This document shows positions 23,401-33,368 of a stretch of 64,000 nt of DNA, piece by piece. Position 1 is the stretch's first letter. Every line of letters begins with the position of its first letter. Position numbers and translations under genes: made by a program. The DNA comes from Plumapathes pennacea (Eukaryota; Cnidaria; Anthozoa; Antipatharia; Myriopathidae): contig OZ038462.1 of NCBI GenBank assembly GCA_964036295.1, positions 33,438,355 through 33,502,354 on the forward strand, in the 5' to 3' direction. Below the pieces are notes generated by a model that was not told the DNA's origin, did not search any database, and saw only the letters and a program-made list of their open reading frames with translations.

Positions 23401-26400
23401 TGAACTGAGTGTCAATCGTTACTGGCGTTATACCGTAACTGCTTTTAGAATAAAGCTCAGTGTGAACTCAGACTAATTGCAATTGAATTTTTCTAAAGAG
23501 ATTGCTCCGCCAGGGTGCCCGCTTACGGGAGCTTAAAAACAAGAGAAAAATTGAAATATCACCCCTTAAAAGTGTCTGCGTCCGCTTACGGGAATGTGTA
23601 AATAGAGAGTTTGAGCGAGGGTTCAAAAGGCGTCCGTAAGTAGAGCTGTCCTCTTACGAGCGTATCCTCCCAGAGAGCTTTGGTTGTATTACAAAACATC
23701 AGTGATTGATTGAACTCGATTAAATACAACCAGAAACCGGCACCTGGAAGGGTACCAGAGGCTAATGTCGGCTAATGTCGCGCCCATTCTACTAACAATC
23801 GGCCGGCATGACAAGCCTCTGGCCGCAAACGCCAATGACAGAAAAAAAAGGATAAATGCAATAAATTGTACAAATATCTACTCTTCTTGGGTGCCGTAAT
23901 ATATAGGGTACTTAGATAAATTCCTACTAGAAATACGATAACCGCAGATACCCCCTCGCTCTGGCGACTATTACTTTGGTACTGCTGAACTTACTGAAGT
24001 TTTGATGCAATCATTTCCTTGAAGTCAAGTGCTGCACGCACAGAAAGAAGAGAAATATGGTGTGTGTCATACTTTCGCGTTGAAAGAAGAATCGATTGCG
24101 TGACGCCGTACGTATTTCTCACGGTCGACATACCAAATTAATTCATGCAGTCTGCAGGGCACATTCTCAAGCATTTAGTATTTGAATTGTGAAGTTGGTC
24201 GGCCGCCGTAGTACGGGAAAAAAAAGGAACACTGATTTTCCAGTTTTGAATTCATAGGCAGTACAATTAAATAGGCTTTCTGTGCGGTTTCTTTTCTTTG
24301 CATATTTAATGAGCGAGTTGTTTTCTATGTGAACCCGCTCAAAACAGCGTGATTTCTCCCAGAATCAAATTAAAATTTAAACGGTTTACTTCAAATTATA
24401 CATGGGCTTCAAATCTAATCATACTTCAAAAGGGCTTGTGAATGATTCTCGTTGCAATAACCGCTTGTCATATTGCAGCACTTCTCGAATAGACAGTTAC
24501 ATTTTTAATCTTGAAAGAAAAACACACGTCTGACTAAATTATTTAAAACCCCAGGTTCCGACTGCTCTGAGCTAATACGCTAGCCGAAACTGGCGACAGA
24601 AGCCGGTATTAGAACAATACTTCGAGAGAAAATGATCAACATGCAGATTTTATTTTTTTCTTGAAGTGATCGGGTCACAAGATACTGGATAGAATATAGA
24701 CGGCGTACTTGCAATTTTGCCCGCTTTTTCTCCTGAAGTTACCAGTTCCCTTTCAAGCGGTGTTCTGTCCATGTCGCTCTTGATCAGCATTCATGCGTAG
24801 CTGTTCACTTTGCGGAGTCGTTTCATCGGCACGATTCTGTTCACGACGCTGTCGCCCACATGAATGTCCTCTTTTCTTGAGTCGGAATTGACTGTTCGAT
24901 CGTTTCCACGATTGCCCGTGTTCCCTTCTCTTTTGAAGACGAGATTCGCGAGACTGTTGTGTTTCCAGTCTTCCAGTTTTCAAATTCGTTTTCGTGAATG
25001 CAGTACAATATTGTTGTTTCGTTCAAATCGCTTTTGTTTCTGTCGGTAACGCGTGACCGATCCTTTGTGAGGTGCTCTCACTGCATTCTGGACTTGCTCA
25101 TACGCCAGACTTACTGACAGACTAACATTAAATTTCGAGATAGCGACCCGTTTGGAGTCTCCAAATAAGGCGATATTACTGCATTAGCGTCGTGATTATT
25201 ACCCTCGCTTGCGCTCGGGGATGAATAAAGTTCCTCAGGGGCGAGCGGACGTAAGAAGGTCAGATGTCTCAGACTAGATTGTTTATCTTGATAGTAGGTT
25301 CACCGTCTGTATTGTCACGCGCGGGAGCTTCACTGTAAAATGTAATGTCAATTTTCCCACCATTACGTGGCTGGATTAAGTCACCGGTGGCCGTGCAATA
25401 AGGCACCAAGATACTTAAGAAAGTGCATTGGTAAATTGTTATTACAAATCACGTTAATGTTACAAATCACGACAGCTTTTTTAAATTACAAAACACGACA
25501 GAGGTGTATTACAAATCACGACAGCTTTTTTATTACAAATCACGACAGGTTTATTACAAATCACAACAGGTATTACGAATCACGACAAGTTTATTACAAA
25601 TTACGACAGGTATTACAAATCACGACGATTATTACAAATCACGACAGTACAGTATGTAACATGTATATTCAGTTTATGTATGATGTATGACGTGCACATT
25701 ACAGAAAATAAGGGTAAGTGTATTAAGAACATACATATACCTTTTGCGTGTCTTCTCTAATAGTTTAGCAAGCCCTGCGTTATTGCTCGCTTTTGCAACG
25801 TCTTCAATCAAGGGATATTTCCCTTCAAACGACTTCATAGCAATTTTTCCAGCTGAAGTACGAAGCACAACCTTGAAAAAGTCGACAGCATTCATTCGCG
25901 CTGCAGTATCCACCAGCATTCGGAAGAACACTACACCTCTGACTCTTCCTTTGTTTGTAAAAGTCCCTGCAAAAATGTATAAACAACGCACAACGTACAC
26001 ATTACTTCCTTTAGAATGATACGTACGAGGTATGAGTTAATCCATAACAGCTGTAGGAGGTATGTATTCACTGTAAAATAATCTGTAGCTCATTTGCAAA
26101 CCAACATCTTTTGAAGCAAGAAGGAGCTGAAATCAAGCGTTCACAGTGAAATGTACGCATGTTTAACTGTGGAGTCCGTGTAGTCGTATGTCATTCGCGT
26201 GTACAGCATGAATAAATATACGGCACACCAACAGTTGCTGGCATACAGTGTGCATCATTTGTATGAGGATTGCAAACTTTACAACTGCAAATATACAGTA
26301 TACTGCTATTAATTATAGCGGTATGAGAAAATAAGCTATTACCTTGTTCTGTGCTGTATGAACGTCCTTTCTGTTTGTTTCTGTCTGCGACCCTCCTGAA

Positions 26401-28221
26401 GGTTTTTTTGTGATTCCTAACCATGTTGGTGACCTTGTTTTCAAGCATGGAGGCATCGATAGCATTGTACCTATACGTTCCTGTCCCAATTAGATGTCCA
26501 TCAGTTTTGAGAAGAACAGACACCACACCTGGCTTCGTAACTCCTGTATAATTACAAAGAATTTAGCATCAAAACACACATGACAATTCAATCGTCCAAC
26601 ATGCGATCGACTACACAATTAAACAGAATGATACAGGGGCCGGGCGGAGCGGGTAGTTGGGGGTAGGGTCAGCACCTTCGTACATTTGTGCGGGGAGGAG
26701 CCGTCCAGATTTCAAATCCAGCTCACCCCTTCAGTCGAAATAGTGACCCTTTTATATCTGGCCGTGACCACCGTCAGTGCAGCAATTTAGTGAGTTATAT
26801 TGGAGACAGTCGCTCTGTTCTTTCTGTCATCATGCTAAGAACACGGTGAAAGCTGAGTGAGTGAATAAACTGTGTTGCGAGAAGTCAATCAATTTCTAAA
26901 ACTTGCTGACATGTTGCAAAACAGATAACTTCCCAAATGTCGCATGCAATGGTCTGTCACACCACAAAAGCCCGTCGCACTGTCTGTGGGGTTGAAAAGA
27001 CTCTACACCATCACCATTACTATACAAACTGGTGCTCTTGCAATATTTGCACAGAAATGGCATCGCTGAAGAGTGGATTGAAATTTAACATCGCTTACGA
27101 TAGCCACGATCGCCACGATTGTCGAATAAACTGAAGTGATTGCATGGATCACGATGGTCATATTTTTCAGCAATTGTAACAATCACACGATCACATAGAG
27201 ACCGGGAATTATGTGTATGATGACATAGCCACATGGTAATACTACAAACCTGGAACGGAGTTTACTCGAAGAAGATTCGGATTCTGCTTGACGGTCGGAA
27301 CTTCCTCACAGTCACCAAATGTCGCAAAAGGAGGATCCATTCTAATAACTGGCAATGGGGTCTTCAATTCCAGATAAGCTGCATTTCCACCCTGTATGTA
27401 ATTCATTATGAGTATTCATTACGGAAGTTCAAACTAGATCATTTATATTCATTTATGCATAGATATTGGTGAAAACTTCAAGTTAGGATTGCCGTACAAA
27501 GCTTACAAGTTTCCAGCTCCTGGCCAAGTCTCGAGGTTTTATGGGCGGCAGTAAAAACTTGAATTTGCTCTCTTCTCTAATCTCGGCGCAATGACCGTTG
27601 GCTGGCGCAATAGGTTGATCACAGAACCGATATTGTGTATCTCTAGCTTGACTGCTATTCGTGAATACTTCAACTTACCTCCATTGGTCCATTATCTGGC
27701 ACAATGTGAAACCTTTCGACAAGTGTTGTTGAAATCCTGTCAAAGTCGGTCATTTCGGCATCGCCTGAATCAAGTTCTTCAACGGCACGACAAAGCTCCT
27801 TAAAACAAAAATCAACTCCGTAAGAGACCTGATCGCTTATGGATCGAGTCACAATTAAATCCATAAGTTAATATGCTTGTCCTTCAGATCACGCGTGACT
27901 TGTATCTGCTGCTAACAAAGCTACAGAATTAGTCCTCTTACCTCGGATTCGTCTTCGGTTAAAGCCAACATAAACTCTACAAAGAAATCAGATTATAGCG
28001 TAAATGTTAGTTAAGCTTCTATACAAAACGGGTCATTTGCTGGGAAAATTGCAGAGAGACACTAAAAAGAACATTCACACTAATCTGCTGATATCCCATT
28101 CACACATCCCCCTACGCCCGACCCCTTATGACTTACCTTGAACCATATCGCGCATGTTAAATTCGCTGCTGTCTGTTTCACTGTCAACAGTTTCACTCCC
28201 AAGTCTCGGTTTGTGACAGTC
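20468..28221 (-). CDS. NB-ARC ATPase protein with IPT/DBB-like and ankyrin-like modules
   Basis: Nine exons close in phase: 28137-28221, 27942-27976, 27679-27798, 27250-27391, 26343-26543, 25741-25966, 23040-23134, 22288-22482 and 20468-21582 (737 codons plus stop). The last exon is an NB-ARC domain: LPPEKLHFGRKEEL entry, P-loop (APAGFGKT), Walker B (TLFILDGVDN) and a GLPLA-type FMPLALHVL motif. NB-ARC proteins are ATP-switched scaffolds of immune and death signalling. Exons at 27391 and 26543 give PPFATFGDCEE and GVVSVLLKTDGHLIGTGTYR, resembling the Ig-like (IPT) fold of BCAP/BANK-type DBB domains. The exon at 25966 ends KYPLIEDVAKASNNAGLAKL, like their ankyrin-type repeat. Acidic linkers join the modules. 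The DBB assignment is by pattern only. A GTGCGT donor near 20480 could allow extra 3' exons. Confidence 0.72.
22724..23022. mobile_element. MITE in NB-ARC gene intron
   Basis: Ends ATTAGGGTTATTTATACGAA and its complement (TCTCGTATAAACGGCCCTAAT) are about 30-bp inverted repeats. The interior repeats AAGCCGCGGCTT and CTTACACAAGACG motifs in both orientations. It sits 18 bp downstream of exon 23040-23134 on the gene strand, close to the splice donor. Confidence 0.75.
23209..25647. mobile_element. 2.4-kb non-autonomous transposon with tandem-repeat-loaded long inverted termini
   Basis: Both ends begin CTGTCGTGATTTGTAATAAT and are flanked by TA, fitting a TA target-site duplication. The left arm (23209 to about 23345) holds about four CTGTCGTGATTTGTAATA units. 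The right arm (about 25404-25647) holds about ten in opposite orientation, including degenerate ones. Both arms finish with the same unique 25 bases (around ATGCACTTTCTTAAGTATCT). The interior has no transposase. A minus-strand basic frame at 24753-24983 (SRESRLQKRREHGQSWKR) is of unknown meaning. A fragment similar to the 47927 element (GTCCGCTTACGGGAATGTGT, about 23579) is nested inside. The element lies wholly within the intron between exons 25741-25966 and 23040-23134 of the NB-ARC gene. Confidence 0.75.
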
Positions 28222-28616
28222 CTGTGAAGGGTACAACAGGCAAAGAGGGCATTAAACAAAGACCTGTATGCAAAATCTAACAGTCTGAGGTACCTTACTA
28301 ATAGTATAGACTCTACGTTGATTTGAGGCTAGTGCCCATATCTCGCGTGCCATGCATTTGTCCTACCTCAAAGTTCTCACGCTGTCCTATGCTCTGCGAC
28401 GACCGAACGGAGCCTAAAGTTGAACGAATAGGAATGGAAAAAATGGAAAAGGAATGTAACACGACCTGTCAACATTTGTCAACTGGGAGGGGGATTCTCG
28501 GTCACAAATTCGGAAACTTTTGCTCTTATAATGCGAAGGCCATCCCCGAGTTTTACGTGCAATAACTGAAACAACAAAGATGAAATACCTCAGGCCTCTC
28601 GCCGACAATTTCTCAC

Positions 28617-30241
28617 CTTCTCCTATGATCATGTCGTCACTGTCAGGAAGAGAGACCAAAGAAGTGCTCCTTTCCTGGTTAATGTCTCCAGTTGCTGCAC
28701 TTTCAAGTCCAGGATCATTATTGAACTGTGAAATAAGGACAAGGAAAAACTGTAGACGAGCCAAAGAAAACACAGAAGGAAGCTACCTCCAAGCCAAAGC
28801 ATGCATGTGTTCATTTTTTCAGAATTCGGCGCTACCAAATAATTCGCTTAAACCAGCCATGCTGCCACTAAACTGACACAGATGGATTCCCCTGGCAGTC
28901 TTTATAGACCCTGATGCGTGAACATCGATGCATGGAGCACCCGGCCCCACATAGAAACGAGAGGAGGAACTTACAGGTACGAGGTACAAGGCAGAATTTC
29001 CTGGTGCAGCCCGACGGATATTCCTCCCGGTCCATTCACGATCACATTCATCCACATTTTGACACTTTTTGTGACCAGGACAGAAATAGAACTTTCCTCC
29101 TTGTCTTATGGCAAATTTAAAGTTACTGTTGAAAAGGAGCAGCTCATTAGTACTTTTTATCCAATTTCCCTTTCGCCGGTATCCTCTGGCTCCCGATGAA
29201 ATGTCAAAACTCGACTTAACAGTATAAATTTGACCGACCAGTATCATATCTTGAATGAGCACGAGCTCCAGACACAAGGCCTAAAATATAACATTCAGCG
29301 TAGCTATCTGTAAAGTTAGGACAGTGACTTCTGCATCTTATTAACGAAATGCACGTTTGTAAAACAAAACAAATGAATAAAGAATAAATCTGCCAGGCCG
29401 TACTGATAAGTGACGGAAGAGAGAGCGAGAAACTCCTTATGGGGATATTAACCGTGTTTTTTGACTCTAAAACAATTCTACATCTTGCTTCACAGCAAAC
29501 TGTCCATTTATTGCCAAGCAATTACAACTTCAATAGGTCCTGACCTGCGGAAGCGTCTAGAACAAACACATGTACCGCAAGCTGTTTATGTCATCACTTC
29601 CGGCTTTTCAGTCATGTGACTGTACGAGTCCCAATGAGTAAATACACAAAATAACTGCAAACTCAAACACATTTTACACCACACTGTGTTAAATCCCTCA
29701 GTTTCTGCAGCTTTAAAACGGCAAGGTCTTCGCAACACCTATTTGCTTTACTCTCGTTAAACAGAAGGCCTAATTTGCTCCACTTACATGTGCATTCCAG
29801 AACAGTCATGCCGCATGCATTAAAACTGCGAAGAACTGTTTCGATTCTGTCCATACAACACAATACAACACTTATCAACCTGTGCCGCCCACAATTCAAG
29901 GGTGGAACGCTTGGCAAATATGCGCAATCTCACCTTGCATTCCTTAACCTTGTTAACCTGGAAGCAAGCAGCTCTCTGACGTCTGCCTCCGTCATGGACT
30001 CATCGATTTGAACTTTTGCTGCGTAGCACCCCTTTTCCCGCCTCCGTATAGTTGCAAGTTGCGAAAAGTTCGGTGGGTTCCATATTGCGTCTTCGTGCAG
30101 AAGAGTCACGTTAATCTCAAATATATTTTCTGATTGTGCCACATTTTCTCCTGGTCTCGCGTACAGTGTACTTCCGTCGCTTGTATCAGAGACATCCTCT
30201 GTGCCATTTGCCAAACCGGAATCACTGCAGTTCTCTTCCAT
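28617..30241 (-). CDS. Probable N-terminal exons of the NB-ARC gene (unrecognised domain)
   Basis: Exon 29934-30241 starts MEENCSDSGLANGTEDVSDT and encodes about 102 codons, including FEINVTLLHEDAIWNPPNFS and a basic YAAKVQIDESMTEADVREL stretch. It ends in phase 2 at a good donor (CAAG/GTGAGA). A possible next exon, about 29795-29861, would read IETVLRSFNACGMTVLECT in phase. Exon 28975 to about 29262 or 29280 encodes IYTVKSSFDISSG through KFYFCPGHKKCQNVDECDRE, ending at CCT/GTAAGT. Exon 28617-28725 (NNDPGLESAATGDINQERST) is acidic like the later linkers. A small exon near 28371-28388 would bring the phase into 28221. I do not recognise the fold. Continuity with the NB-ARC exons is inferred from strand, spacing and style. 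These exons may instead be a separate gene. Confidence 0.5.
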
Positions 30242-33200
30242 TCTACTTCCGTAGTAAGCTAGTGAAAGTAACAGTAACAGAATCAGTGTGAAATACGGGA
30301 GGACTTATCCCAGATTTGTTTTGCAGAGGAGAGACCCCTAAAATTTCAAGAAGGATAAGAGTTACCTCTTTATACTTGTCCTCGTCGCCTCGGATAGTGA
30401 ATAAAGAAATCTAGTCTGACCATATTTATGGTTCACGGCCGAAGGCTGACACTTAAATAATAAATTATGCGAAGTTAATTATGCATGACGTCATAGCGCG
30501 AGCATTTGGCCGGAAAGCGGTCGATATTTTCACGCTAAATAGCATCACGGAGGCAAATTAAAGCATCGTTTGGATTGATGATATGTAAAGTAAGTCTTGT
30601 TTGAAAGAAAGTTATCGTTTCTGTTTTCAGAATTTGGTTTTAAAGGTGCAAAATGAAGTGTCGTGTTGTTAAAAGGCAAAATTTTAGTGGCAAACTTTTG
30701 AATTTTGAAATTATGGAACGACAATTTCTTGACAAATGTATTCAGTTTGCTTCTGGTGGTGAAAGTAACACAGTGAATAGTTCCCTCAATTCCAATTCGA
30801 TTTACGTTCAACTGGTTCGTGCGTTTCTTCGACGTGAATCCGAACCATGCAGCATCGAAAGACGACAAGAAGAATCGAAACCACAACACCACACAAGATG
30901 TTGAAAAGTTTACTTTTTATATTTCGCGCGGAGCAATTTGTTGCCATAGTTATTATGCTGGCAACCGCGGCCAAATCGCAGGCGCGAACTTTCATGACGT
31001 CATGTACAAATTCAAGACTGCATCCGATTTGCCCACAGGCCGTGAACCATAATATTAACTATAGAAAGCATCCCTACAGGAGCGCATGTCGCATGTGAGG
31101 TCTAACGTGTCTTCCCTAAACGCTAAATGCTGATCAGACCTAATCGGCCATCGTAAATAATTCATGGCTTATCTATATACCGTATCGAAGCAACCTGATC
31201 ATAATCAAAGGTAAATAGATTCAACTGGGGCCTTACGTAAAGCCGTTTGTACTTACCAAGGTTAACATACCGATCAAGCTTTGAGCGACTAGGCTCTGAT
31301 GAAGAAAACGAATGTAAAAATGTGTACCTCTCTCTCGTTCAGACAGAAAATATCTAGCACAGATCAACAACAAGCGGTGTTGCGTGATCTCTCATCCTGG
31401 ACACGTCACGTGACTGTTCGGGATATGGAGGACAACAGAAATGCAAAACTGCCCCCACGCAGACAATCGACTTTCTGTGGCTAAGAAAGACAATGAAAGA
31501 TCTAACCTGATTGGCCAGAAGTCCACCAAGTCTTTGTTTCAAGAGGAAATTAAGGAAGCTGGACTAACTTTGAGCTAAACGCTGGGTATTTCAAAAGCAC
31601 TGAACTATCAAGCAACCTTATGAGAACGATGGACGCGAACGAAACGAAGAATGTTTCGCGGCTCGTGAAGCTGCATGCAGGAGATCGCCAATTTCATCAG
31701 TTTGTAAAAAGTGAACACCATAAAGAGGCTTTGCACGAGAAAGTAAAGCTTTTTTGACCTCATTCTTTACTGAAGACGTGTTCTTAGCTGTAAAACTTCT
31801 TTACGGCTGCTCAATTCATTTATACTGTTCAAGTCTCTAAAGGCGAGACGGTTTACGTGGCAGCGAATGTTAATTCGTGTTTCCGTAAGTACAAAGTCTT
31901 GTGAAATCTCAGTATGACTGAAATAATTAAATTTCAGCGTGGAAAGTGCTTTTGTACGGCATTTACGCACGAGTTTGTTTGTTTTCACGAAACTCACTCG
32001 CTCGCGGCTCGCTCGTTCGTTTCGTGAAAACAAACAAACTCGTGCGAAAATACCGTAAGCGCGCACTTTCCATGCAGTAATCTCTATCTTCACTTTAATT
32101 TTCAATGACGAATCTTGCAGTCTGTATGAGGAGTGAGCCATGTGAGTTGCCGCGACTTGAGAAAATGACGTCACAACTGAAATTGGTACAGGTCGCAGGA
32201 ACATGGCATAGGGAAAATACGGAATTTGGAACAATCGAATGACAATGCACTTTAGTGATCTCTCAGTTTAGGGTATTGACTACCGATTTGGTAGAAAAAA
32301 TAAGTATTGACCGATTTGATCTTAGTAGCACTTTAAACGACGTAATCCCGATGTCTAACGTCCTTAATTTCTTGCGAATTTGACAACGCTAAATTATATG
32401 AACAAGAGAGAGCATAAAGTAAAAACCACTGACCTGCATTTTTTGTTCAGAATCAATATTATCAAATTTCCCGTATTTTACAGGGGTCCCGCTAGTTACG
32501 TAATATTACTGGAGCTGTACATTACAAGAATATTTCAGTGTAATTACCTGCGTGTAATTACCTGCTGCTGATTCTGGGAATGCCACAGCAAACTTGAATC
32601 CAAGGCTCCGACCAAACCTCCTGCTTTGCTCCAATATTTTGAGGCACAGCACGGTGACAACACAACCGGACAAGTGAAGCAAAAATGCAACGTGCAGCTA
32701 ATTTTTGCCTTGGGCATCCACTATCGGTGCCACCTACAAAAAGTGTCGGTCGAGAGTTTAACTGGGGCTTGGAATAGCTTGGGTGACTACCCGCTGTGTT
32801 TCAGGCTTCAAATACGAATATCAGACTTTAAGTGATCTCAATTATCTCATCCCAAATTCAAGTGAATCCCTCAGTTATTTGGTAAGTCACGCCAGATAAT
32901 AATAATCATAACCAAGAGCGAGGTGTGAATTTTTATCACGCCCCCCCTACCCCCCCCCCCCCCCCCCCCCCCTCCCTACGCTTCATTCAGTCTAGCCGAG
33001 AGAACCTTAACCTGAGTATCAGGCGAACTTCCAGCAAAAAGCCTGAAAGTCAGGTTCACAACAGACTGAGGGGATTCCCCCTATATTACATAAACGACGT
33101 CCTATCAGGAAGCGCCATGTTTTAGTGACAAGGGGTTGGTTTTACTACCCGCGCAGAGCAGAAGCAGATTGATGCGGAATAAATTCAAAAATGATGTTAA

Positions 33201-33368
33201 AGTGAACCGATAGGGTAACATTTGCGATTTCTACAGGAACAGGCTTGTCGAGTGTGAACTTAAAAGTGGGACTAAAATTGTGGTTGAAACCTTCCAAAAC
33301 CACACCAGACTTTCACGAAGAACACATGGTGATGCGACAGTCGTCTCAGATTGGATTGCAAACGGACA
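30242..33368. other. Intergenic stretch between divergent NB-ARC gene and receptor B
   Basis: The two immune-type genes diverge from here, so their promoters should lie inside. I cannot point to a TATA box or defined binding site. Overlapping open frames at 30545-30995 on both strands have no family character. A C-only run at about 32943-32975 is length-unstable. Confidence 0.4.
31937..32075. repeat. Large inverted repeat (hairpin)
   Basis: GCGTGGAAAGTGCTTTTGTA continues through GCACGAGTTTGTTTGTTTTC. It returns as GAAAACAAACAAACTCGTGC and GCGCGCACTTTCCATGC, with arms of about 55 bp around a GCTCGCGGCTCGCTC loop. It fits a foldback element, with no ORF. Confidence 0.8.

Noticed and set aside
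23032-25690. CRISPR-like array (regularly recurring GTCGTGATTTGTAAT)
   Set aside because: Spacing is irregular, spacers are 0-10 bp and AT-rich, the units sit in transposon inverted ends, and the genome is eukaryotic.
30545-30995. Overlapping frames on both strands near the NB-ARC gene start
   Set aside because: They lack recognisable motifs and splice context, and overlap each other in several frames.
31767-32234. 155-codon minus-strand frame
   Set aside because: It spans a large inverted repeat, so its length comes from hairpin sequence with no protein signal.
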